From: JABDGC01 sp964449835
GTDB taxonomy: Bacteria; Pseudomonadota; Gammaproteobacteria; DSM-16500
Length of the DNA stretch: 32,871 nucleotides
Direction of reading: 5' to 3'
Assembly: GCA_964449835.1 (NCBI GenBank)
Contig: CAYVBZ010000020.1
Span: 1-32,871, forward strand
Shown here: in pieces, positions 16,985-23,231 of the stretch
Position numbering within the stretch: the stretch's first letter is position 1
How the letters are laid out: each line of letters starts with the position of its first letter
Made by a program: the position numbers and the translations under genes
Notes under the pieces: model-generated
What the model was told of the DNA's origin: nothing
The model's database searches: none
The model's input: only the letters and a program-made list of their open reading frames with translations

Positions 16985-17644
16985 ATGCATATCAAAAAGC
17001 TAGTATTTTTTTTAATGCTTTCTCTGCTCGCGAGCGCTGCCTTGGCCGTGGATGAGGCAAGTGTTCACAAGACAGCGCAGAAAGGCACCGTTGCCTTGAC
17101 CTTTGACGATGGCCCCACTGTTAAATACACCCCGCAAATTTTGGCTATTTTAAAAAAATATCATATCAAAGCAACCTTTTTTATGGTCGGGATGAATGCC
17201 GAAGCGCATCCTGAAATTGTGAAAATGGTGCTTGCGGATGGTCATGCCATTAACAGCCATTCTATGACGCATCCCATGCTGACTAAACTAAACGAAAAGC
17301 AACTAGATAGGGAGGTTGGCGGACCGCAGGTTGTGATTTACAACATCATCGCTAAAAGGCCGGTCTGTCTACGTTATCCCTTTGGCGCCTCGAATGAGCA
17401 TGTCCGCACGGTAATCCGCGAGTATGGGATGGTTCCTGTGCCGATGGGTTGGAACTCCTTTGATTATGAGCGTCCCGGTGTCGACAAGATTGTGAGCTGG
17501 GTTTTGGAAAACGCACACTCCGGACAAGTCTTTTTATTCCATGATGGTTTTGATAAGCGTGAGCAGACTGTGGCCGCCCTGCCCCGAATTATTGAAGGCA
17601 TCCAGAAAAAAGGCCTGGGCTTCAGCCAAATCTGCGTTAATTGA
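16985..17644 (+). CDS. Exported polysaccharide deacetylase (NodB domain)
   Basis: The 219-aa protein has a signal peptide ending ASAALA (cleavage after residue 21) and then a single NodB carbohydrate esterase 4 domain. Visible motifs are LTFDDGP with D41 and D42, NSHSMTHPML with metal ligands H92 and H96, RYPFGASN, and FLFHDG near the C terminus. It most likely removes N-acetyl groups from peptidoglycan or another GlcNAc polymer in the periplasm. This often protects the cell wall from lysozyme in host-associated bacteria. It is convergent with the L,D-transpeptidase gene, another cell-wall enzyme. Its TGA stop lies inside the shared hairpin. AAAGGA precedes the ATG. Confidence 0.92.
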   Translation: MHIKKLVFFLMLSLLASAALAVDEASVHKTAQKGTVALTFDDGPTVKYTPQILAILKKYHIKATFFMVGMNAEAHPEIVKMVLADGHAINSHSMTHPMLTKLNEKQLDREVGGPQVVIYNIIAKRPVCLRYPFGASNEHVRTVIREYGMVPVPMGWNSFDYERPGVDKIVSWVLENAHSGQVFLFHDGFDKREQTVAALPRIIEGIQKKGLGFSQICVN

Positions 17645-17672
17645 ACCCTACTCTACCTTTAGTAGGGTTCAA
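17641..17672. terminator. Bidirectional hairpin containing both convergent stop codons
   Basis: TTGAACCCTACT and AGTAGGGTTCAA are perfect 12-bp arms around an 8-nt loop. The deacetylase TGA (17642-17644) is inside the left arm, and the transpeptidase TAA (17661-17659, minus strand) spans the loop and right arm. No T run follows on either strand. Confidence 0.6.
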
Positions 17673-18213
17673 TCACCACCTTAGTGCCAACGCTTGCAAA
17701 TTCATAGCGTAACCATTCCGCGTCGGGAATACGCATATGAATGCAACCATGGCTAATGTTATTGTCCCCTAAAATGTGGTCAGGTGAACCGTGCAAGGAT
17801 TCGCCATTATGGAAGAACATACAATAAGGCATCAAAGCGCCGCCTTTTCCAATGGGATAAATTTTAGAGGCGCAGTTCACATCACCCATGGAGTAAATGC
17901 GAAAGGTCCCTATGGTTGTACGGCAAGAGCGCATTTGATCATAACAAATGTTTGCGCCGGCATTCGCAATGCCGCCTCGGACAAATTGCCCATCTTTATA
18001 GGCTCCCCAGGCATAGATTTTCGGATCAACCACGATGACCTTGCCCTTAGAGCTGATTTGCTGGGGCATCATCAGCGAGTATCTCGATTCATCGTAGTGA
18101 GAGGAATAAGGGTATTCACTACTTGAATAAGCCCGGTTATTTGTACAAGCATTTAAACCTAAGGACAAAATGCATAAAAAGAAGCAACTTCGCCATAATT
18201 GAACGTTTTTCAT
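17659..18213 (-). CDS. L,D-transpeptidase (YkuD domain) lipoprotein
   Basis: The 184-aa product starts with a lipoprotein signal; the lipobox LNAC puts the acylated Cys at residue 23. A YkuD domain follows (about 57-184). H141 of LHGSPDH and the catalytic block ISHGCIHMR with Cys157 are visible. The arginine usual after SHGC-V/I is replaced by His159, with Arg161 two residues later. The enzyme would link peptidoglycan stems or attach a lipoprotein in the periplasm. Four further Cys before the active site (GANICYDQMRSC, DVNC, PYC) are unusual for such a small domain and could form disulfides. The ATG at 18213 has GGAG 8 nt upstream. The GTG at 18222 overlaps the ribosome site and is rejected. 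Confidence 0.9.
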   Translation of the reverse strand: MKNVQLWRSCFFLCILSLGLNACTNNRAYSSSEYPYSSHYDESRYSLMMPQQISSKGKVIVVDPKIYAWGAYKDGQFVRGGIANAGANICYDQMRSCRTTIGTFRIYSMGDVNCASKIYPIGKGGALMPYCMFFHNGESLHGSPDHILGDNNISHGCIHMRIPDAEWLRYEFASVGTKVVIEPY

Positions 18214-18315
18214 GGCAGGCACTCCTTATAATTTTTATCCTAAGATCATTTTACAACGAAGAGCTCACTCTTAAGATTAAGGGCCCCTGCTTTTTTCAAA
18301 AAAAAGGGTTATTAA

Positions 18316-18534
18316 ATGGTCAACTTATTCGATTTAACTCATTATTCGATTAGACCTTACAGTTTAGCGGGAGAGAAACTTCTAATAAATGCCAAAGAAA
18401 CAAATTTATTTTCAGTAGGCTATTCGCTTTTAATAAAGCAGAGCTTTGATAAGAGACTCGAGGCATTAGCTTCCACAGAAAATCTAAACACGAACCAGGC
18501 TATGCTTAATTTCGACCTATATCACAGGTGCTAA
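18316..18534 (+). CDS. Possible small protein, 72 aa
   Basis: This frame is not covered by any other gene except for the last 4 nt. It has AAAAGGG 7 nt before the ATG. The product (MVNLFDLTHYSIRPYSLAG...) has no signal, membrane segment or family I know. Its codon use is AT-rich, and the gap (18214-18530) contains nothing else evident. It may be a real short gene or a chance frame. Confidence 0.3.
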   Translation: MVNLFDLTHYSIRPYSLAGEKLLINAKETNLFSVGYSLLIKQSFDKRLEALASTENLNTNQAMLNFDLYHRC

Positions 18535-19208
18535 CAACGGTAAGCCAGGCGTAGGAAAGCTGAGTAGAGGAAAGGAAGATAGTCCTGAGAGGGGTTTAAT
18601 TCTGATTTGCCGTAGCCGGCAGTGTAGCTTGCGCCTAATTCAAGCATGACATGGGGGGCCCAGTTGTAATTCACACCAACGCCAAAGCTGGGGCTGGCCC
18701 GCCAGAGATTGGTTATATTGTCATAGCGGTGTACTCCGCCTGCGCCCACGCTTGAGTAGACTCTAACGAGTGTATGCGGAACAAGGAGCATGATTTTAGC
18801 CATCAGGGCCAGCACCTCAGTATGCGTGTTTAAATAGGTCAAGCCATTATTCTGGAAGCTATAAAGACTTTTACCGCTGAAGTTAACCTGCGCATTAGGA
18901 TAACGCAAGTAACTGCCCTCAAGCGCGAAATAGGGAATAAATTCATAGCCACCAAAAAAACCCCAAACCGCCCCGCCCTCCTGGACATACGTTGGCGTTA
19001 AAATTGTCAAAGCAGAGTTTTGATTGTTAGCGTCCGGAACTAAACCCTCCCAGGTTGTAGATCCATATCCGCCTGTGATGCCAAGATAAAAAGGGTAGCT
19101 AAAAGCCCCATCGATTGTTTCAGCAAAAATAATTTCTGAAAAAAAAGAAAAAAATAAAGCTATTACAAAAAGATAAAAACCACTTTGAAGGAAATTTTTT
19201 ACTCGCAT
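18531..19208 (-). CDS. Outer-membrane beta-barrel protein (OmpA-like eight-strand type)
   Basis: The 225-aa protein has a signal peptide (hydrophobic residues 12-29, cleavage near IFAET). It continues as alternating amphipathic strands of outer-membrane type: PFYLGITGGYGSTTWEG, GFFGGYEFIPYFALEGSYL, VRVYSSVGAGGVHRY, SFGVGVNYNWAPHVMLELGAS and SAFLRLAYRC. This pattern fits the small outer-membrane barrel family found in Legionella and Coxiella surface proteins. The final residues YRC differ from the usual terminal Phe. It overlaps the upstream Cys-rich gene by 10 nt (ATGCGAGTAA), so translation is coupled. Role (adhesin, porin or structural) cannot be given. Confidence 0.8.
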   Translation of the reverse strand: MRVKNFLQSGFYLFVIALFFSFFSEIIFAETIDGAFSYPFYLGITGGYGSTTWEGLVPDANNQNSALTILTPTYVQEGGAVWGFFGGYEFIPYFALEGSYLRYPNAQVNFSGKSLYSFQNNGLTYLNTHTEVLALMAKIMLLVPHTLVRVYSSVGAGGVHRYDNITNLWRASPSFGVGVNYNWAPHVMLELGASYTAGYGKSELNPSQDYLPFLYSAFLRLAYRC

Positions 19209-19546
19209 TTATTCCCGCTTGCGCTGCAAAGCTGCCCTTCTGCGTTGCTTCCGCCCACACGATAGCACTGCCAATCATCAAGGCAGGTTTGCTGGGATGC
19301 GTCTTGCTGATAGGCGCAGGCCGTCTCCACTGAGCCGAACAAGGCGATCATTCGCTCATAAAGTTCGGGGATGTCCTGACACATGCCTTCTGGCAAGCCC
19401 GACAAGACACAATGACAGATTGCCGAAGTTCGAAAGGAAGCGCAGAAATTGGGGCTGCTGATCGGTTCAGCTTGTGGACAGGGTGTTACAGCAGAAAAAC
19501 AAGGCACAGTCAGAAAAATTATCAAAAATAAAAAATATCTCATCAT
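19199..19546 (-). CDS. Small exported cysteine-rich protein
   Basis: The 115-aa product has a signal peptide (hydrophobic 5-18, cleavage near CFSA). The mature part of about 96 residues has ten Cys, including ICHC, CQDIPELYERMIALFGSVET and C-x5-C spacing near the end (DDWQC...QLC...NKC). Such a number suggests several disulfides formed in the periplasm or outside the cell. I know no matching family. It is the first gene of a two-gene unit with the barrel protein: the last 10 nt contain the next start. The start may be either of two adjacent ATGs (19546 or 19543), with AGG upstream. Confidence 0.65.
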   Translation of the reverse strand: MMRYFLFLIIFLTVPCFSAVTPCPQAEPISSPNFCASFRTSAICHCVLSGLPEGMCQDIPELYERMIALFGSVETACAYQQDASQQTCLDDWQCYRVGGSNAEGQLCSASGNKCE

Positions 19547-19602
19547 CCGTGAACCTATTATAAAAAAGGATGATTCTATCGGTCCTGCAAGATATTTTCA
19601 AT

Positions 19603-19667
19603 GATCATTTTTTCTAGCTGTTCGCGTTAAGGTTATCCACAGTTTCTGTGGATAAGTTTGTGGTTAA
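19603..19667. other. DnaA-box cluster with a 13-mer-like AT element (origin-like)
   Basis: TTATCCACA (19633-19641) and TGTGGATAA (19647-19655) are two perfect DnaA boxes in opposite orientation, 5 nt apart. TGTGGTTAA (19659-19667) is a third box with one mismatch. About 17 nt to the left, GATCATTTTTTCT (19603-19615) matches 9 of 11 fixed positions of the E. coli oriC 13-mer (GATCTNTTNTTTT). The whole lies in a gap (19547-19817) without genes. It may be a replication origin or DnaA titration/regulatory site. The usual origin neighbours (dnaA, mnmG, rpmH) are not in the window. A simple hairpin role for the inverted TTATCCACAG arms is also possible. Confidence 0.5.
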
Positions 19668-19777
19668 GCCCTTAAGAACCTGAGAAAAAGGCCTTTTCTA
19701 CCGCTTGGAAGGCAGTGGTCAATATTTACCTTATAATTGATTATTATTTGCTCAGTCCTATCTCTGAAAATATCCGG

Positions 19778-19783
19778 TATAAT
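19778..19783 (+). promoter_or_regulatory. -10 element of the holin-like gene
   Basis: A perfect TATAAT lies 34 nt before the ATG at 19818. No good -35 is evident. Confidence 0.45.
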
Positions 19784-19817
19784 ATAAAAAGAAAAGGAAA
19801 CAATGGAGGGAAGAAAT

Positions 19818-20144
19818 ATGAGGCTCTCTAAAAGTGAATGCACTCGTGGCAACCTGCTCTGCCCCTTTTCCTTTGGTATGGCCATAGGGGTCACCAAAGG
19901 CCTTTGCTTGCTCCTTTTGGCCTGGGCGGGCCATTTTTGGCATTATGGACTCCCGATCATCCATCAAGTCGCCCTCTTTTACCATAATTATGCGCCCACA
20001 ATCAGAGGCGGACTTTATGGCGGTTTATGGGGCTTTATCGGCGGCTTTATCTTTGGCTTTGTTGCTGCTCTCATCTATGATCTTTGCCTTTCCTGTTGCT
20101 GTGCAAAGACCACTTATTGTGAGAACAAGGACTCAAAAAGATAA
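19818..20144 (+). CDS. Small holin-like membrane protein
   Basis: The 108-aa protein has two to three hydrophobic segments (SFGMAIGVTKGLCLLLLAW, then GGLYGGLWGFIGGFIFGFVAALIYDLCL) separated by a loop with HNYAPT. The pattern G-P/APT-x-G-x2-G-x2-WGF-x-GF-x-G-x3-A-x-LY matches a small family annotated as bacteriophage holin in many bacterial chromosomes. It is probably not phage-derived here, since no phage genes are nearby. The N terminus has CTRGNLLCP and the end has CLSCCCAKTTYC, so it is Cys-rich at the tail. Start ATG 19818 is chosen since GGAGGG (19805-19810) sits 7 nt upstream. It overlaps the convergent methyltransferase gene by 12 nt. Confidence 0.6.
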   Translation: MRLSKSECTRGNLLCPFSFGMAIGVTKGLCLLLLAWAGHFWHYGLPIIHQVALFYHNYAPTIRGGLYGGLWGFIGGFIFGFVAALIYDLCLSCCCAKTTYCENKDSKR

Positions 20145-20903
20145 AAAGTCGATTTTTTGATAAATTGACACTGAGTTCACCCCCCAACTCATGAGCTCAT
20201 TTCCTTGATAAATTAGCTTAAAGGCTGGGCTTTCAATTTTTTTTGTGGTGCAAATAATGTGACTGCCTATTTTTAATTTCTTAAATTTTTCAATCAAGGC
20301 CCCCCAAGCCGAATAACTTAAACAGGTTGCATTAATGAAAACCAGATCGCCGTCCGAAAACTCGCAATCAAGAAAGTTTGCATTGACAAAGTGAATGGCC
20401 GCAACTCGTCTCAAATAAAGGTCTGTGTATTTTCTATCGCTTAGCCTGACCAGCGTTTTGGCTTTATTAATTTGTAAATTGGACAAATTGAAGAGACCCG
20501 GCAGCAATTCAATGCCGCAAGCCTTGTCGAAATCATAGCAAAGCGCGGCAGTCAAAACAGCCTTTCCGGAACCACTGCCTAAGTCATAAAAAACAGTTCC
20601 TGCCGGGGGGTTGACTTTCTCTAGCAAAAGAATAAAAGACAAAAAATCAATTTCCCCATAGATAAAGGCATCCTCTTGATACCGCAGGCGCGCTCTTTCT
20701 CTTCTTGAAATCTTGTAGGATGGGGACCCTTTATAAAGCGTATTCAGAAGCATTGCAATTTGCTTTAGCCTTTCACCTTCAGGGTGGTTTTGCAAAATTT
20801 TATAAAGGTCTTCTCGGACAAAATGGGGGCGAAAATGGTAACGCCAGAGCCACGGGAGCCATATTAACAAAATGGTCATCAGGACAAGAAGATAAATTGA
20901 CAT
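20133..20903 (-). CDS. Membrane-anchored DOT1-like SAM methyltransferase
   Basis: The 256-aa product has an N-terminal membrane segment (about 2-20: SIYLLVLMTILLIWLPW) and then a class I methyltransferase. The order of motifs matches the DOT1 histone-lysine methyltransferase fold: FIYGEIDFLSF (YGE at 82-84), VFYDLGSGSGKAVLTAAL (SAM loop, 107-114), GIELLPGLF (acidic residue 131), NANFLDCEF, DLVFINATCLS in place of the NNFAF motif, and LKIGSHIICT. Its protein substrate and even its residue specificity are unknown; ribosomal or host targets are both possible. Upstream, a TTG at 20927 is possible, but the ATG at 20903 was preferred. The basic linker (KISRRERARLRY) may contact nucleic acid or lipid. 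Confidence 0.75.
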   Translation of the reverse strand: MSIYLLVLMTILLIWLPWLWRYHFRPHFVREDLYKILQNHPEGERLKQIAMLLNTLYKGSPSYKISRRERARLRYQEDAFIYGEIDFLSFILLLEKVNPPAGTVFYDLGSGSGKAVLTAALCYDFDKACGIELLPGLFNLSNLQINKAKTLVRLSDRKYTDLYLRRVAAIHFVNANFLDCEFSDGDLVFINATCLSYSAWGALIEKFKKLKIGSHIICTTKKIESPAFKLIYQGNELMSWGVNSVSIYQKIDFLSF

Positions 20904-20978
20904 AGCACCCAAAAAAGAGCTTAGCAATACAGAACAAAGGCTTGAGGAACTATAACATTTTTTTCAGGATTGTCCTTC

Positions 20979-21239
20979 TTACTGCGTCAAGGGGCTAATG
21001 GTTTTAGCGGCATTTGTTGTGCCGGGATTTCCCCCGCTCGGATGCTGTCCGCTGCTAGATTGAGGAGATTTAACATCGATTACTTGCCCGTTTATCACCT
21101 GCCCGTTTGAGTCTGTATTCGTCGTTCCTTGCGCTTGCACATGGGTGCTACCCGGCTCTTCAGTGTTAGCATTATGAGCGCAACCAGATAAGGCGCTCGA
21201 AAAGAATACAGAAACAACGACCCACGATAATATTTTCAT
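20979..21239 (-). CDS. Small lipoprotein
   Basis: The 86-aa product has a lipoprotein signal with lipobox LSGC. The mature part is short, polar and disordered: Gly, Ser, Thr, Asn and Gln rich, with an imperfect duplication NGQVINGQVID. No domain is known to me. Two adjacent ATGs (21242 and 21239) are available; AGGAGGGG lies immediately upstream, and the second gives the better spacing of about 5 nt. It stands alone between the methyltransferase and the permease gene. Confidence 0.7.
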   Translation of the reverse strand: MKILSWVVVSVFFSSALSGCAHNANTEEPGSTHVQAQGTTNTDSNGQVINGQVIDVKSPQSSSGQHPSGGNPGTTNAAKTISPLTQ

Positions 21240-21344
21240 CATCCCCTCCTGGCGTAGTTAAAGAATCCAATCATATTATTAATACTACAATTTTATTATC
21301 TAAGCTATACTAGTTCGAAACCGCGTTAAGAGCTACTGCAGCGT

Positions 21345-22763
21345 TTATTGCTCCCTTTTAAACTTTCTTTTGTAGAAAGCATGAAAGAAAAAAGGAGGCA
21401 AACAACAGGCCAGCACGCCAAGCACCAACATCGCCTCATAATGCCCCACTTGTCCAATATCAACCTGTGTGGGCGGTAAAAAGCCGAGAACAATCGCCGT
21501 AACGCAAGTCAAGATACCGGTGCCGCAAACAAGCCAAATGCCAAAAGCTCCGCCGGGAATTTTAAAAGCACGTTTCACATGAATGCATTTATGATGTAAA
21601 CGCAAGGCTGCGCTAAAAAGCAGAATATAAAATAAAAGCGCGAGTTGGGCAGTTAAGTTAGACAAGAGCCAGTAGGAGCTTTTCACGCTGGGCATCACAA
21701 AAAACAAAGCGCAAAGCAAGGTGACGATCAAACCTTGCAATAATAAAATGCCAATCGGCATTTTTTTCTTGTTCACTTTCTTGAAAAACAGCGGCAGCTT
21801 GCTATCGTCGCTCGCCACCCAAAGGCCGCGCGCCGGACCAATAATCCAAGCAGCGGCACCACTCATGCTGCCAATCACAATCAAAATAGCAACGACCGGT
21901 ATCAAAAAAGGAAGTTGAAAAGCTTTGAAAAAAATTGCAAAAGCATCAATGAGGCCTGAAACCAGATTCAGCTCCTGCAAGGGCACGACAATCGTAATGG
22001 CGAGCGAGGCAAAAATAAGCGTTGCTAAAATAATTAAACAGGAATAGCCCAAAGCGCGCGGATAATCCTTTGCGGGCTCCTGAACATCGCCGGCATGCAC
22101 CGCGGACATTTCCATTCCCATGAGGCCGAACAAGACATTGGTCATAAAGGCAAGATTTTTTAAGTCCATTTGATCAGGCAAAAATCGGCTTGCACTAAAA
22201 TCAATTTGACTTGGCTTTCCTAGGAGCAGCCAAATAAAACCTAAAAACACGATCAGCAGCATGGGAAGAAGCGTGCCGAAAATAGCGCCTACGGTGCTGA
22301 CCCAACTTGAGACGCTGAGACCAAAGCAATTCACGAAGGTCATGCTCCAAAATAAGACTAAAACCACCGTGACCATATAAACTTGATTGTTGACCCATTC
22401 GGGATGAATTAAATGAGCTAAGATACCTGCGATAAAGGCAAAAATAGTAGGATACCAAACAACGTTATAAATCCACTGCAGCCAGATGGCGAGAAAACCG
22501 ATGCGAGGCCCAAAAGCTTCCCGGACCCAAACATAAGAACCGCCGGTAATCGGCCAGCCTGTGGCGAGCTCAGCTGTCACCAAAAGAGTCGGCAGAAAAA
22601 AAAGCAAGGCGGCCAGACCATAAAAAAAGATGAGCGCCAAACCATATTCAGCCCCCATCGTCAAATTGCGCAAACTATCAACGGCAATGACATTGATCAT
22701 CACCAGCGCAAAAACACTCAAGGCTTTTTGGGAGCCTGGTTTTCGTTTTATCTTATTTATCAT
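21345..22763 (-). CDS. APC-family amino acid permease (glutamate:GABA antiporter-like)
   Basis: The 472-aa inner-membrane protein has about twelve hydrophobic segments and the APC start ALSVFALVMINVIAVDSLRNL, followed by ATGWPITGGSYVWVREAFGPRIGFLAIW. The helix-1/helix-6 regions (GLMGMEMSAVHAGDVQEPAKDYPRALG) and IIGPARGLWVASDDSKLPLFFKKVN are typical of the glutamate:GABA antiporter subgroup. It probably exchanges or imports amino acids. Substrate is not readable from the sequence. Legionella-like intracellular bacteria use amino acids as main carbon source. The C terminus is basic (FYKRKFKREQ). Its start at 22763 has no strong Shine-Dalgarno. Confidence 0.88.
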   Translation of the reverse strand: MINKIKRKPGSQKALSVFALVMINVIAVDSLRNLTMGAEYGLALIFFYGLAALLFFLPTLLVTAELATGWPITGGSYVWVREAFGPRIGFLAIWLQWIYNVVWYPTIFAFIAGILAHLIHPEWVNNQVYMVTVVLVLFWSMTFVNCFGLSVSSWVSTVGAIFGTLLPMLLIVFLGFIWLLLGKPSQIDFSASRFLPDQMDLKNLAFMTNVLFGLMGMEMSAVHAGDVQEPAKDYPRALGYSCLIILATLIFASLAITIVVPLQELNLVSGLIDAFAIFFKAFQLPFLIPVVAILIVIGSMSGAAAWIIGPARGLWVASDDSKLPLFFKKVNKKKMPIGILLLQGLIVTLLCALFFVMPSVKSSYWLLSNLTAQLALLFYILLFSAALRLHHKCIHVKRAFKIPGGAFGIWLVCGTGILTCVTAIVLGFLPPTQVDIGQVGHYEAMLVLGVLACCLPPFFFHAFYKRKFKREQ

Positions 22764-22789
22764 GGAGAAGTGTACTAACGAATTAATGC

Positions 22790-22904
22790 GTTATTATAAC
22801 GGCAAAAGAAACAATTGAACAGCGCTTCGCTTAGCACGAAGCCCCAAGCTGGGGCTTCGACGATGGGCCAGCTTTCACTAAGGTGGCCCTGTTTTTTATT
22901 TTTT
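22790..22904 (+). ncRNA. Candidate small RNA ending in a strong terminator
   Basis: No protein gene on the plus strand precedes the strong terminator at 22865-22904. The stretch before it has a perfect 9-bp hairpin CGAAGCCCC-AAGCT-GGGGCTTCG (22837-22859). A further upstream GCTTCG (22824-22829) could pair instead with CGAAGC (22837-22842). An AT-rich TATTATAA lies at about 22790-22797. This is the layout of a short structured RNA of around 80-110 nt with alternative folds. Transcription start is not defined and no Rfam family is recognised. Confidence 0.35.
22865..22904 (+). terminator. Intrinsic terminator on the plus strand
   Basis: GGGCCA (22865-22870) pairs with TGGCCC (22884-22889), with an inner CTT/AAG stem. 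TGTTTTTTATTTTTT follows directly. The T run overlaps the 3' end of the minus-strand histone-like gene, whose Lys codons contribute A residues. The hairpin may also serve the minus-strand gene, but no T run exists in that direction. Confidence 0.6.
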
Positions 22905-23036
22905 AACTGCTTTCTTTTTGACTTTGCGACGACGGGTCGTCGTTTTTTTTGCCTTGGCTTTACTGGCAGCCGACGCTTTCTTGACTGCTTTTTTTAAAGG
23001 TTTTTTTACTTTTGAAACAGTTTTTGCTTTTTTCAT
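22896..23036 (-). CDS. Histone H1-like lysine-rich protein, 46 aa
   Basis: A minus-strand frame from ATG 23036 to TAA 22896 encodes MKKAKTVSKVKKPLKKAVKK, then ASAASKAKAKK, a TTTRRR stretch and KVKKKAVKK. About half of the residues are Lys or Arg, and Ala, Val, Thr and Ser make up nearly all the rest. This composition is that of bacterial histone H1-like DNA-binding proteins such as those of Chlamydia and Coxiella, which compact the nucleoid. AAGGAAA stands 6-8 nt before the ATG. A perfect 18-bp palindrome lies just upstream. A chance poly-A frame is unlikely given the clean start, ribosome site and composition. The opposite-strand frame (22815-22997) is its shadow. Confidence 0.7.
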   Translation of the reverse strand: MKKAKTVSKVKKPLKKAVKKASAASKAKAKKTTTRRRKVKKKAVKK

Positions 23037-23076
23037 TAAAAATTTCCTTTCTTAAAGTTTGATAATTTAAAAAAAT

Positions 23077-23094
23077 GATTTGGCTAGCCAAATC
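23077..23094. promoter_or_regulatory. 18-bp perfect palindrome upstream of the histone-like gene
   Basis: GATTTGGCTAGCCAAATC is a perfect palindrome, 41 nt upstream of the start at 23036. On the minus strand its TTGGCT could be a -35 with TAAATT 16 nt downstream as -10, so a dimeric repressor bound here would cover the promoter. The sodC start lies on the other side, 138 nt away. Confidence 0.5.
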
Positions 23095-23231
23095 TCGGGT
23101 AATTTATCACACATTTTAAATTTAATCCTATTTTTTCATTGAATTATAGGAGCTGTTGAATAGAAAATTCTTTGCTGTATGATATGAGCATATTAAATAT
23201 AAAATATCCTTAATCTCAAGGAGCTCATCAA

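Noticed and set aside
18123..18353. Plus-strand 76-aa frame between the transpeptidase and the 72-aa gene
   Set aside because: It covers the promoter and start of the transpeptidase gene on the other strand and has no ribosome site.
19633..19655. Plain terminator made by the TTATCCACAG inverted repeat
   Set aside because: There is no T run on either side and the adjacent genes both point away from it; the match to two DnaA boxes explains the symmetry better.
19818..20144. Prophage remnant suggested by the holin-like gene
   Set aside because: No other phage gene, integrase or attachment site is nearby, and this small family is widespread on chromosomes outside prophages.
22815..22997. Plus-strand 60-aa frame over the histone-like gene
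   Set aside because: It has no ribosome site and is the shadow of the lysine-rich minus-strand frame; it also runs through the terminator hairpin.
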